NCBI GenBank assembly: GCA_014284505.1 | Contig: JAAFYY010000001.1 | Span: 1,612,001-1,676,000, forward strand | Length of the DNA: 64,000 bases | Origin: Streptacidiphilus sp. 4-A2 | GTDB lineage: Bacteria; Actinomycetota; Actinomycetes; Streptomycetales; Streptomycetaceae | Direction: 5' to 3' | In this document: positions 1 to 9,313 of the stretch, piece after piece | How the letters are laid out: each line of letters opens with the position of its first letter | Position numbering within the stretch: the first letter of the stretch is position 1 | Notes under the pieces: model-generated | What the model was told of the DNA's origin: nothing | The model's database searches: none | What the model saw: the letters and a program-made list of their open reading frames with translations, nothing else | Translations under genes and position numbers: made by a program

Positions 1-2407
1 GGAAGATCTCCAGGGCCTGTTCGATGGTCCCGGTCGCGACCGTGGCGCCCTGGGTGTATCCGCGCAGACGGCCCAGCTCGTCCAGGCAGTTGGCCTCGCC
101 CTGGCGGTTGCCGAGCTCCTGGTACATCCCCAGCACCCGCTCGACCTGCTCGATGGCGGCCGTGTACTGACCGCTGAGCAGCCGGATCCGGCCCAGCTCC
201 CACAGCGCGTCGGCCTCGCGCAGCCGGTCGCCGTGTTCCTGTGCGGTCGCGGCGGCGGCCAGGCTGAGCGCGATCGCCTGCGGCCAGGGGCCGTCCAGGT
301 GCAGCAGCGGGGCCATCGCGGTGCTGAGGCCGGCGATCCGGTCCGGCTGCCGGTCGGTGGTGGCCTGGGCGATCCCGGCGAGCAGGTTCTGCCGCTCGGT
401 GCGCAGCCAGCGCAGCGCCTGGTCCCGGTCGGCGAACTCCGGCGCCTCGGCCGGAACCGGGGTCGACGGCGGCGGCGCGGGCCGGGTGTAGCGGACCAGG
501 CGGCGGTAGGCGGCCTGGGCGCTGTGCTGCTGGTAGTCCAGCAGCCGGCCGAGCGCGGCCCCGCCCTCCCGCTCCTGTTCCGGGTCCTCCACGCTCAGGG
601 TGCGGGCGTAGAGCCGGACCAGGTCGTGGAAGCGGTAGCGGCCGACGGTGTGCTGGATCAGCAGGTTGTGGTCCAGCAGCGACTCCAGCAGCCGCTCGGC
701 GGTACGCCGGTCGACACCGGCCAGGGCGGCCGCGGCGTAGCCGTCGAAGTCCGGTCCGGGCACCAGTCCGAGCAGCCGGAACAAGCGGCGCTCGGCGGCG
801 GGCAGGGTGGTCCGGGAGGACTCGAAGACGGCCGTCAGATTGCGGTCCTCGTCCTGGAGGTAGTCCAGTCGGCGGTGTTCGTCCCGCAGTTGCTCGACCA
901 CGTCCTCCAGCCGCAGCGCGCGGCGGTGCCGCAGCCGGGCCGCGGTGATCCGGATGGCCAGCGGCAGGTGCCCGCTCAGGGAGAGCAGTTCGGCGATCGC
1001 CGGATGCCCCTCGGGGACCCGGTCGGCCCCGGCGACCTGGCGCAGCAGCGCCACCGCCTCGGCCTCGGGCAGCAGGTCGAGGGTGACCGTGTGGGCGTCG
1101 TCCAGGCCGGTCAGCCGCCGTCTGCTGGTGACCAGCACCAGGCAGCCCGGGCTGGCCGGGAGCAGCGGCCGGACCTGGGCGGTGTTGGCGGCGTTGTCCA
1201 GGACGATCAGGGTCCGGGTGTCGGCCAGCCGGTCGCGGTAGAAGGCGGAGCGCTCGCCCACGTCCCGGGGGATCAGCTGCGGGGGCACCCCGAGCGAGCG
1301 CAGGAACCAGTCCAGGGCGTCCCCGGCCTCCAGCGGCTGGGTGCCCGGGGTGTGGCCGTGCAGGTCGACGAAGAGCTGCCCGTCCGGGAACCGGTCCCGG
1401 ATCCGGTGCGCGGCCCGGATCGCCAGCGCCGACTTGCCGATCCCGGCCATTCCGTCGATCGCGGAGATGACCACCATCCCGGCCTCGGAGCCGCCCGGTG
1501 CCTCGTCGGCGAGCTCGACCAGGCGCGCGAGTTCGCGCCCGCGGCCGGTGAAGGCCCGGGTGTCGGCGGGCAGCTGGAAGCGGGGGCCGCGGTCGGCGGG
1601 CGTTGCCGCGCGCAGCGCCACCGGGGCGCCGGGCCCGGCCGCGGCCGGCGGCACGGCGAGCTCCGGGTCCGCGCCCAGGATCCGCCCGTGCAGCCGCTGG
1701 ACGTCCGGGGAGGGGTCCACCCCGAGCTCCTCCACCAGCCGGTGCCGCAGCTCCTGGAACGCGTCCAGGGCCTCGGCCTGCCGTCCGGCCCGGTACAGGG
1801 CGAGCATCAGCTGCCCGTGCACGGTCTCCCGCAGCGGGTGCGCGTCGGTCAGCGCGCGGATCTCGGCGACCAGCTCCTGGTGCCGTCCCAGCCACAGATC
1901 GGCCTCGATCCGCCCCTCCAGCGCCAGCAGCCGGGTCTCCCGCAGCCACTGGACCCGGCTGTCGACCTCAGGACCGGGCGGCATGTCGGCCAGCGGCTCG
2001 CCCCGCCACAGGTCCAGTGCCTGGCGCAGTTCGTCGGCGGCGGCCAGGTAGTCGGCCGCCTCCAGCGCCTCGCGGCCGCGTCGGCTGCTCTGGAGGAACA
2101 ACTGCTCGTCGAGCTCCTCCTCGCTCGCGGCGACCAGGTAGCCGGGGGCCTCGGTGCGTACCCGTGCCCCGGCTGCCCCGCCCAGCTGCCGGCGCAGCCG
2201 CGACACGTGGTTGCGCAGTCCGGCGGCGGCCGCCGAGGGCCGCTCCTCGCCCCAGACCGCCTGGGCGAGCCGGTCGGCGGAGACCACCTGGTTGACGTTC
2301 AGCAGCAGCACGGCCAGCACCGTGCGCGGTATTCCGGCAGGCAGCAGCACCGGCTCCGCGTCGCCGTCGCTGACGGACAACGGCCCCAGCAGGTTGAACC
2401 GCACCAC
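1..2407 (-). CDS. AfsR-like SARP regulator (winged helix, BTAD, NB-ARC, TPR), cut by left edge
   Basis: Antibiotic regulatory protein of the SARP/AfsR class, acting as an ATP-dependent transcription activator. The frame stays open from GTG 2407 to the window edge, so about 802 residues are visible and the C terminus is missing. In order: an OmpR/PhoB-type winged helix beginning RFNLLGPLSV (residues 1-95), a bacterial transcriptional activation domain (about 100-245), an NB-ARC ATPase (about 275-560) with Walker A GMAGIGKS near residue 321 and Walker B LIVLDNAAN near 402, then TPR-like helices to the edge. A second GTG at 2404 is equally possible as start. Unlike most neighbours it reads without a frameshift. 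The 14-bp tandem repeats at 2421-2462 lie just upstream and could be part of its own control region. Its targets are unknown. Confidence 0.9.
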   Translation of the reverse strand, partial: MVRFNLLGPLSVSDGDAEPVLLPAGIPRTVLAVLLLNVNQVVSADRLAQAVWGEERPSAAAAGLRNHVSRLRRQLGGAAGARVRTEAPGYLVAASEEELDEQLFLQSSRRGREALEAADYLAAADELRQALDLWRGEPLADMPPGPEVDSRVQWLRETRLLALEGRIEADLWLGRHQELVAEIRALTDAHPLRETVHGQLMLALYRAGRQAEALDAFQELRHRLVEELGVDPSPDVQRLHGRILGADPELAVPPAAAGPGAPVALRAATPADRGPRFQLPADTRAFTGRGRELARLVELADEAPGGSEAGMVVISAIDGMAGIGKSALAIRAAHRIRDRFPDGQLFVDLHGHTPGTQPLEAGDALDWFLRSLGVPPQLIPRDVGERSAFYRDRLADTRTLIVLDNAANTAQVRPLLPASPGCLVLVTSRRRLTGLDDAHTVTLDLLPEAEAVALLRQVAGADRVPEGHPAIAELLSLSGHLPLAIRITAARLRHRRALRLEDVVEQLRDEHRRLDYLQDEDRNLTAVFESSRTTLPAAERRLFRLLGLVPGPDFDGYAAAALAGVDRRTAERLLESLLDHNLLIQHTVGRYRFHDLVRLYARTLSVEDPEQEREGGAALGRLLDYQQHSAQAAYRRLVRYTRPAPPPSTPVPAEAPEFADRDQALRWLRTERQNLLAGIAQATTDRQPDRIAGLSTAMAPLLHLDGPWPQAIALSLAAAATAQEHGDRLREADALWELGRIRLLSGQYTAAIEQVERVLGMYQELGNRQGEANCLDELGRLRGYTQGATVATGTIEQALEIF

Positions 2408-2420
2408 GCGCCCCCTTGTC

Positions 2421-2462
2421 GGTCCTCGGCCCCTGGTCCTCGGTCCCCGGTCCTCGGTCCCT
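2421..2462. repeat. 14-bp tandem repeat, 3 copies
   Basis: Three consecutive copies of GGTCCTCGGTCCCC with one or two substitutions each, in the 208-bp gap between the divergently transcribed SARP and TetR genes. A fourth, degraded start (GGTTCTCC) follows. It may be a regulatory direct repeat or a simple replication-slippage repeat; similar short arrays occur in other spacers of this window. Confidence 0.7.
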
Positions 2463-2615
2463 GGTTCTCCGGCCGCCCCGGACCGGGGTGCCAGACGGCG
2501 ATCATATGCGGGTGAAACGGGACCAGAGCGAAGGCGGCAGCCGACCTGTCCGCGGCACCGCCGCGACCGGCGGCGGCACCGGGCCGACTGCTCGGTCCGC
2601 ACTATGCTGAGGGCC

Positions 2616-3324
2616 ATGAGCAGGCGCACGGTGGACTGGACGGCACTGCGCGGCCCCCGGCCGAGCCACCTGCGGCCGAGGGCCTGCGCGAGCGCAAGAA
2701 GCGGATACTCCGGCAGCAACTGTCGGACACCGCCACCGAGCTCTTTGTGGAACGGGGCTTCGACGCGGTCCGGGTCTCCGAGATCGCCGAGGCCTGCGGG
2801 GTGTCCGAGAAGACGGTCTTCACTACTTCCGACCAAGGAGTCGCTGCTGCTGGACCTGCCGCAGACCACTGCGGCCGCTGCGGACCACCCTGGCCGACCC
2901 CGGGGTCTCCCCGGTCGAGGCGGTGCTGCGGGTCCTGGCCGAGGAGTTGGGCAATGTCACCGCCTGGTACGCCGCCCAGCACGACCCGGCCCAGGCCGCC
3001 GCCGCCTTCCGCCGCTTCGGCGCGCTGATCCACTCCACCCCGTCGCTGCGGGCGCACCAGCGGGACCTCCGCGACCAGCTGACCGCGCTCGCCGCCGAAC
3101 TGCTGGCCCAGCGCGCCGGTGTCCGCGCGGACGCCCCGGAATCCCAGATCGCGGCCACCGCGCTGCTCGGCCTGTGGCCGGTCCAGTTCCAGAGCCTGGC
3201 CCGGCACCTGGACCCGGCGGTCACCCCGCCCCAGCTCCACCGCGCGGTGACCGCCGACGTCCACCGCGCCGCCCGCCTCCTCTCCTCCGGCCTGCACACC
3301 TTCCCCACCGCCCCGGCCCGGTAG
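2616..3324 (+). CDS. TetR-family transcriptional regulator, frameshifted
   Basis: Repressor-type DNA-binding protein. The conserved TetR N-terminal helix-turn-helix is readable in pieces: an ATELFVERGFDAVRVSEIAE stretch, then ACGVSEKTVF near 2790-2820, then PTKESLLLDL in another frame and a C-terminal ligand-binding-like domain in a third frame ending at 3324. Comparison with the usual VSEKTVFNYFPTKESLL motif shows that one A and one C are missing in the stretch 2819-2835. One base is also missing in the C-run near 2655, and the frame changes again near 2875. All four breaks are tiny indels in a continuous homology, so sequencing error is more likely than gene decay, but a genuine pseudogene is possible. 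It is divergent from the SARP gene and followed by the DoxX gene. Confidence 0.7.
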
Positions 3325-3334
3325 CGCCGGCCGG

Positions 3335-3380
3335 GGGGATCCGGGGTGGGGATCCGGGGTTCAAGGGGGATTCAAGGGGG
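3335..3380. repeat. Short direct repeats in the TetR-DoxX spacer
   Basis: A 13-bp unit GGGGATCCGGGGT occurs twice in tandem (3335-3347 and 3348-3360), followed by two copies of TTCAAGGGGG. Purine-rich, no obvious hairpin; function unknown. Confidence 0.55.
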
Positions 3381-3441
3381 GGCTACGAGGTGGGCGGGAG
3401 GGTCGGGTGGTCCTGATCCCCACTGGCCGGCGGAGTGCCGA

Positions 3442-3881
3442 ATGGCGAGCTTGCGTGACACCGGAACCCTGCTGGCGCGGGTGCTGATCTCGCTGATCTT
3501 TGTCGGCGCCGGGATCACCCAGATCTCCGATCCGGGGAGCGCGCTGCATCAGATCCGGGGCGGGGGCTGCCGTTGGCCGAGGTGTTCCTCGTGTTGTCCG
3601 CCACAGCGCAGTTGGCCGGTTCGGCGGCTCTGGTGCTGGGGTGGCGGACCAGGTGGGGCGCGGCGTTGCTGCTGGCCTTCATCGTCCCGGCGACGCTGCT
3701 GTTCCATCTGCGTTCGGACCAGACCGACGTGGAGCTGTTCACCCGGGACCTGGCCATCGCCGGGGGCCTGATCCTGCTGATCCAGCAGGGCCCGGGTGCG
3801 CTCAGTGTGGACGCGCGCACCATGGCACGGGCGGAGGCGGCCGGGCCGCCACCGGCGGAGGCGGCCTCGGCGCGGTCCTGA
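3442..3881 (+). CDS. DoxX-family membrane protein, one frameshift
   Basis: Small integral membrane protein of the DoxX/SURF4-like family, often tied to redox homeostasis, although its precise role is unsettled. ATG 3442 gives MASLRDTGTLLARVLISLIF with the first membrane helix. The DoxX-typical core resumes in a second frame from about 3570 (AEVFLVLSATAQLAG, GWRTRWGAALLLAFIVPATLL) and ends at 3881. The break near 3558 is explained by one missing C in GGCGGGGG (GGCCGGGGG would restore IRGRGLPLAEVF). The intact protein would be about 146 residues with four helices. A strong bidirectional hairpin at 3888-3914 follows. Confidence 0.75.
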
Positions 3882-3887
3882 GCGGGT

Positions 3888-3914
3888 GGAGGGCCGACCG
3901 GCGGTCGGCCCTCC
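3888..3914. terminator. Bidirectional hairpin terminator
   Basis: Perfect 12-bp inverted repeat GGAGGGCCGACC / GGTCGGCCCTCC with a 3-base loop, placed between the convergent stop codons of the DoxX gene (3881) and the secreted protein gene (3926). No T-tract, as is common in actinomycetes. Confidence 0.75.
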
Positions 3915-3925
3915 GGGTGCGGCGA

Positions 3926-4728
3926 CTAGCGGACGGTCGTCGCGACCGGCGCCGAGACCACGGCACTGCTGGTGTGTTGCCGGGGAACACGTACCGCCAG
4001 CTGCCGGAGGCGGTGACCTTGGCGGGCACGCTCAGGTTGCCGTTCTTGTCGGTGCGGACCCAGTTGACGGTGGTCCAGTTGCCGGAGCCCGCCTTGCGGA
4101 ACTCCAGCTCGGCCCACTGCGAGGCGTAACCCTGGTAGCTGTCGGCGGCCCAGTTCGCCCGGGTGAGCCGACCGGTGACAGTGACCGCGGCGCCCTTGGC
4201 GGCGGTGGCCGGCGCCTTCACGGTCAGCGCATCGGCGTGCTGCCAGTCGAAGGAGGTGGCCTTGGCGTTGAAGGTGGTGGCGCCGTTGTCGGCGACGACC
4301 AGCACAGCCACTGCCCAGGTGCCGGCCATGCCGTCCGGCAGGGTGCGGACCTCCGGCGCGGTGACCGTCTCGCTCTCCAGTATCGCGGCGGTCTCGCCGG
4401 TGGCGGTGCGGTGCACGACCTTCAGCGGCTTGTCGCCGTCGGCGAGCAGCTCGGCGGCGGTGGGGATGCCGCCGTACTGGACGGCCAGCGCCAGCGGGTA
4501 GGGCTCGGCGTAGATCGCCTTGATCCCGGAAGCGGCGGTGGCCGAGACGGTCACCCCGGTGGTGATCCTGCCGCTCAGGCCGACGACGACCGTGGGGGAA
4601 ACGGCGCTGGTGATGACCGGCTTGGCCGGGGCGGGCTTGGCGGTGGCGGCGAAGGCCTCGGCCGGGGCCGCGACCGCACCCAGAGCCAGGGCTCCGGCAA
4701 GTACCGGCACCGCTGTACGAAGACGCAT
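3926..4728 (-). CDS. Secreted protein of unknown function
   Basis: About 268 residues starting at ATG 4728 with a clear Sec signal peptide (MRLRTAVPVLAGALALGAVA, Ala-rich cleavage region near residue 28). The mature part is beta-rich and resembles tandem Ig-like modules: residues 35-130 (ITSAVSPTVVVGLSGRI) and a second module from about 160 (VTVTGRLTRANWAADSYQG, RKAGSGNWTTVNWVRTDKNG). That ending (calculated value, then VPAKVTASGSWRYVFPGN) is typical of actinobacterial cell-surface Ig-like repeat proteins. A one-base indel near 3975 shifts the last 15 residues; the natural end is probably SSAVVSAPVATTVR with stop at 3926. No catalytic motif seen. The name is descriptive only. Confidence 0.7.
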
Positions 4729-4796
4729 GTCACTCCTGTCACGGGACTCCGCGCACTGGGGCGGAGTCCGAGGACACACTTATAGATCATCCCGGT

Positions 4797-6472
4797 TCAG
4801 CTGCTGGTACCGGGGGCCAGGTAGATGGTGTAGCGGCCGGTGGTACCGCTGCCGGTGCTGACCACGGTGGTCAGCACCCGGTAGCCGGCCCGCTTCAGCG
4901 AGGGCTGCACGGCGAGGTCGGTGGCCGGGGTCTCGGCGAAGTCGAGCACCACGATCCGGTACGCGTGGGCCGCGATCGCGGCCTCGATGGCCGGGGGCCG
5001 GACAGTTGCCGCCCGGTCGCCGGGACGGTGTAGTCGACCGCCTCCAGGTCGTGCCACTGCTGCCAGTCGGAGACGTCCCGCAGGTAGTAGGCGGGCACGT
5101 CGTAGTCCTCGACCAGGTACTGGTCGGGGCCGCGGTGCACGTAGGGGCGCAGCGCGGCCACGAAGGAGGTGGAGTTGGGCCAGGCGTCGAACATGTCCGT
5201 GCCCTGGGTCGCGCCGACCCAGCCCAGCGGCAGGACCACCGCCGCCGCCAGTGCGGCGGCCGCCGCGATCGCGCCGGTGGTCCAGACCCGGGTACGGTTG
5301 CGGGCGCGCAGCAGCCGGCAGGTCCTGGCCAGCAGGATGCCTGCGGCGATGCAGGCGAACCAGGCGCCGAAGTCCACGTGCTTCTGCAGTGAGAGCCAGG
5401 TGTGGATACGGATCTGATTGGCCGGGGCCAGCAGGCCGCCCAGCAGCAGCACCAGGGTCAGCCAGAACTCGGAGCGGGCGGCCGGGGCCGACCTGCGGGT
5501 GGCGAACCAGCTGACCAGCACCCCGGCCAGGGCCAGCACCAGCAGTGCGCCGATCCACTTGGCCGCCGACTCCGCGACATAGGACTGCGCGTCATGCCCG
5601 GCCTGGCGTTGCAGGGTGGTGGTGTCGAAACCCTTGAGGTAGCTGCTCCCGGCCAGCGCGGCAGGCACTCCGACCGCGATCAGCCACAGCACCAGCAGGC
5701 CGAAGCCGCGCCGCCAGCGCGCCCAGCGCCAGGAGCCGCCCGCCGTGCCGGCGAAGACGGCGACGCCGAGGACCACCGGGGTCCACAGCACCGAGGCGTA
5801 CTTGGTGCAGTCGGCCAGAGCCATGGCGAGCGCGGCGACCAGCAGGCTTCCCCAGCCGCCGCCGGTCGCCGCGCGCACCGCGAAGTAGCCCGCCCAGACC
5901 AGGCAGGCCAGGGCCATCGCGTCATAGGTGGCGAAGCCGCCGAGGAACTGGGTCGGGCCGAGGGCGGCGAACAGGGCGGCGGCGAAGAAGGCCGACAGCG
6001 AGTCGCGGACCCGCCGGGTCGCCAGATGCAGCGCGACGGTGGCGGAGAGCATGAACGCCAGGCTGAGCAGGCGGGCGGCGGTCAGGCCGCCGAGATGGTC
6101 GGCGACCGCGACCACCACCGGGTAGATGACCGGGGCCCCGGAGAAGAAGGTCTGGTAGGCGGCGACCGGGTGGCCGTGCAGCAGGTGCGCCAGCTCCTGG
6201 TGGCCGGAGTACAGATAGGTGCCCTCGTCCAGGAACGCGGTGTTGGTGCCGATCAGACGGCCCGACAGCACCGCCTGCACCACCAGCACCAGGGCCAGCG
6301 GCGCCCAGTCGGTCCACAGTCCGGCCCTGCGGACCGCGGACGGCTCGGGCAGGGCGGACCGCGCCGCGTCGGGCGCGGCCCCGACCGGCTCCAGGCGCGG
6401 CAGCGTGGCCGTCGGGGTACGCCGCAGCGGCCGGGTTCCCTCCGGTCTGATCCACTGGCCGCCGGTGCTCAT
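4797..6472 (-). CDS. Multi-pass membrane glycosyltransferase (GT39/GT83-like), one frameshift
   Basis: Polytopic protein of about 558 residues with roughly ten hydrophobic segments from residue 55 on. It has the N-terminal periplasmic-loop acidic motif of the polyprenyl-phosphate-sugar dependent GT-C glycosyltransferases (TAFLDEGTYLYSGHQELAH, residues about 74-95). The last 65 residues are displaced by one indel near 5000 and end at 4797 (TGRYTIYLAPGTSS). The protein shares the unusual string GHxELxHLLHGxPV and the C-terminal YYLRDVSxWQQW/QYLVEDYDVP-type soluble module with the second glycosyltransferase at 11972-13795, so the two are paralogues flanking the GT2 locus. The likely role is transfer of a lipid-linked sugar outside the membrane; acceptor unknown. 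Confidence 0.75.
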
Positions 6473-6551
6473 CGACCTTCCCCGATCACGGCACCGGCCG
6501 GAGTCGGAGTCGGCGTCGGGGCCTCGCGCAGGGCCGGTCGCACGGTCCGGC

Positions 6552-7724
6552 TCACCCGCTCAGCCAGGCCGACGCGGCCTGCTTGAGCAGCGGGCCGTCC
6601 GGCTGCGCGGCGACGGTGGCCGCGTCGGCGGCGGTGAGCGCCTGGTTCCAGACCTGCACCGCGCTGACGTCCCCGTGCCAGGGGTCGGACCACTGCGAGT
6701 CCGAGCGGACCCGGCCGAGTTGCAGCCCGCCGGGGAACCCGGCGATGCCGGGTATCCGGGCGGAGCCGCTGAGGGCGCCGTTCACATAGAGCTGGATCCG
6801 GTGCTGGGCGGCGTCGTACACCGCGGTCAGCGTGGCCCACTGGCTGGTGGCCGCGGTGCCGCGGGAGAGCACCGAGGTGGAGCCCCCGCCGAGGGTCTGC
6901 ACCTTGAATTCCCAGTGGTTGTTCGTCCCGGAGAGCACCCGGCCCACCCAGAACGAATAGAACTGGCCGGAGCCCTGACTGACCGCGACCCGGTTGCCGC
7001 TCTGCTCGTCGCAGTACACCCGCAGCGAGACGGTGAAGCTCTTGGAGGTGTCGATCACGGTGGCGGTGGACTGGGCGAAGGAGTCCTGGCCGCTGGGCAG
7101 CGACAGCGACTGCCCCGGGGTGCCGGCCATGGTGACCACCTTGGTACCCGTGCCCAGGGCGAGCGGTATCGAGCCGCGGGCGGGCGGCAGCGAACCGGAG
7201 ATGCTCGGTCCGGGCTGCGGGGTGGAGCCGGAGGGCGAACCCGACGGCGAGGGCGGTCCGGGCACCGGAGCGGCCGAGTGGCCGGCCGTGGGCGTACCGC
7301 CGCTGTGTCCGGACAGCAGCAGCGCGCCGACGCCGCCCGCGACCGCGAGCACGCCGACCACGCAGACGGTGATGATCAGCGTCCGGCGCCGCTTGCGCTT
7401 GCTGTCGTGACGCTCGGCCATCGCGCCCCAGTCCGGGGTGCCGGCGCCCATGGTCGGCTGCACGGCCATCCACGACGGCTGCGCCGAGTCATCGGGATGA
7501 CCGGACTTACCGGGCTGGCCCAGCAGACCAGGCTGACCAGGTTGGCCGGGCTGACCCAACAGACCGGGCTGGCTGGGTTGACCAGGCTGACCGGGCTGGC
7601 TGGGTTGACCGGGCTGGCCGAACTGCTGCCCTGGCAGCGGCATCTGCGGGGGGCCGAAACCCTGCGGCCCGGGCGTCCACGGTTCCTGCCCGGGCTGCTC
7701 CGGGACGGGGGGTCGATCGCTCAT
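6552..7724 (-). CDS. Membrane-anchored LamG (concanavalin A-like) protein with GQP repeats
   Basis: Intact 390-residue protein. Cytoplasmic N terminus with collagen-like Q-P-G repeats (residues 36-72), a basic stop-transfer flank (KRKRRR, 109-114), one membrane helix (about 115-138), an extracellular Pro/Ser/Gly linker, then a LamG/Pentaxin-like beta-sandwich (about 195-385) with the typical SFTVSLRVYC, WATLTAVYDAAQHRIQLYVNG and AVQVWNQALTAADA motifs. Such domains bind carbohydrate. It lies 79 bp from the flanking glycosyltransferase and is codirectional with the GH12-lectin gene, which fits a role in holding or sensing the polysaccharide at the surface. No catalytic residues seen. Confidence 0.85.
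   Translation of the reverse strand: MSDRPPVPEQPGQEPWTPGPQGFGPPQMPLPGQQFGQPGQPSQPGQPGQPSQPGLLGQPGQPGQPGLLGQPGKSGHPDDSAQPSWMAVQPTMGAGTPDWGAMAERHDSKRKRRRTLIITVCVVGVLAVAGGVGALLLSGHSGGTPTAGHSAAPVPGPPSPSGSPSGSTPQPGPSISGSLPPARGSIPLALGTGTKVVTMAGTPGQSLSLPSGQDSFAQSTATVIDTSKSFTVSLRVYCDEQSGNRVAVSQGSGQFYSFWVGRVLSGTNNHWEFKVQTLGGGSTSVLSRGTAATSQWATLTAVYDAAQHRIQLYVNGALSGSARIPGIAGFPGGLQLGRVRSDSQWSDPWHGDVSAVQVWNQALTAADAATVAAQPDGPLLKQAASAWLSG
7509..7619 (-). repeat. Coding Q-P-G tripeptide repeats
   Basis: Nine-to-twelve-base direct repeats encoding GQPGQPSQPG-type tripeptides with interspersed GLLG, residues 36-72 of the LamG protein. Low-complexity, proline-rich and probably extended or disordered. Confidence 0.85.
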
Positions 7725-7747
7725 GTGTCGGATAGTAGGGCATCACT

Positions 7748-9058
7748 TCAACGACGGCCGTTGTAGGGCAGAACCCACCGCTGCGAGGCCCAGCTCCCGC
7801 AGGAGCGCAGCCGCACCGGCACCCCGACCGCCAGCGTGCCGTCCACGGTGTCCAGGCAGTTGCCGGTCTCCGCGTTGACCAGTCGCTGCCCCGCCCCGGC
7901 CGACCAGCGCTGGCCCGCCGCCCCGGTGCACCCGGCGAGCGTCACCCCGGTACCGCCGGACCAGCCCAGGCACAGGCCCTGGGCCTGCACGGCACCGGCG
8001 TTGGAGAGGGTCCAACTGGTCGACCCCTGGCCGCCGCAGGGGCCGGTGACCGGGGTGGTGCCCGGGGTCGTGACGGCCCTTCCCGCGTCCGGCCGGACCA
8101 GGCAGATGTCCGGCGATCCGGACCGCACCGGCCCCGCGGGCAGGCCGACCGCGTTGTCGAAGGAGAACGAGGAGGTGCTCAGCCCCACCCCGCCGCTCCA
8201 GATCTCGAACCCGGCCGAGACCTCGCAGAGGTAGGACTGCTTGGGCACATAGCCGCGCTGCACCGCGTCCGCGGTGAACAGCCGCAGGTCGAGCCGGTCC
8301 GCGGGTGTGTGGGGACCGTCCGGACATAGCTGATCACGCTGTGCGGGCCGGAGCTGGGATCCTGGTAGACCTGGTAGTCGGCGCCGCCCAGGCTGACCGG
8401 TCCGCCGGCCGGGGAGCCGGCCGGGTCCACGTCGTCGGTGGCCTGGAGCCAGATCATCAGCTCGGCGCTGTGCGCGGTGTCGCAGTCGCCGGCGCTCGGG
8501 CCGTACCACAGGTCGTAGGCCATGTCGTAGGAGCCGGGCGACGCCGCCGAGGCGGTCCAGTCGCTGGTCGCGTCGCCCAGGGCGGTCACCGGGACCGGCA
8601 GCCCCAGGGCTCCGGGCGCGGTGGAGACATTGACGAACGCCTCCGGGCGGCCCGGGGAGCGTGGCCGCAGGGCCCGCTCCCCGTCCACCGTGAAGGCGGT
8701 GCCGCCGGGGGTGCCCAGGCAGACCTCGCCGGACGCGTTCCACTCGTCAGGACCGATCCGGTAGGCGCCGGAGTCGACCGGGCGGCTGGGGAAGGGGTTC
8801 CGGGGTGGTGCACAGATCGCCGGAGGCGGAGAGGGTCCCGTGCGCGCCGGACCCGCCACCGCTCGCGTCCGCACTCGGCCGGGCCGGGGGCTGGATCGGG
8901 CCGCCCGGACCGGCGGGGCTGCCGGGGCCGCCCGCGCAGCCGGTGAGCAGCGCCGCGAGCAGCGGCAGCACCAGCAGCGGGCGCAGCCGCGACCGCCGCC
9001 CGGGCAGCGCCGACTGCCATGTGGACAAAGCGACATGGCGACGCAACCGCACGGTCAT
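7748..9058 (-). CDS. GH12-like glucanase with C-terminal ricin-B lectin domain, lipoprotein, frameshifted
   Basis: Exported endoglucanase-like protein. Start ATG 9058; lipoprotein signal with lipobox LLTGC near residues 38-42; Pro/Ser/Gly linker; glycoside hydrolase family 12 core with the family nucleophile motif (AELMIWLQ, near 8455) and the C-terminal acid/base motif (GFEIWSGGVGL, near 8200). A ricin-type beta-trefoil (CBM13) follows, with repeated CLGW/QRW and CLDTVDG...QRWVL motifs (7748-8070). Two indels, near 8800 and near 8310, split it into three frames that fit end to end. It is divergent from the GT2 synthase, and the 255-bp gap between them should hold both promoters. The likely substrate is a beta-1,4-glucan or mixed glucan, perhaps the polymer made next door. 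Intact length would be about 437 residues. Confidence 0.8.
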
Positions 9059-9313
9059 CCGACCCCTCTACCCTTGGGAACCGGGCCACCGTACCGCCCG
9101 GGACCAGCGACCACCGCCTTCTGAGTACTCGCTGTGCACGGGCTGCGTGCGGCATAACAGTCCGGTTGCGATCCCCGCCCGATGTCCAGCTCCGCCGGAT
9201 TTAGTGCGTTCTCGGACAGTTCTTGACTACATAGGATCCGTCACGCATCAGATTCGGCTGATTCGATCTCCGTGACGGAGATCGGGCCAGGCCCCACCTC
9301 AAGAGGACACCGA

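Noticed and set aside
233..2515. Long open frame on the + strand (about 760 codons)
   Set aside because: It is the antisense shadow of the SARP gene. The minus strand shows the conserved winged-helix, Walker and TPR motifs; the plus-strand protein is an Arg/Gly/Gln-rich artefact of high G+C.
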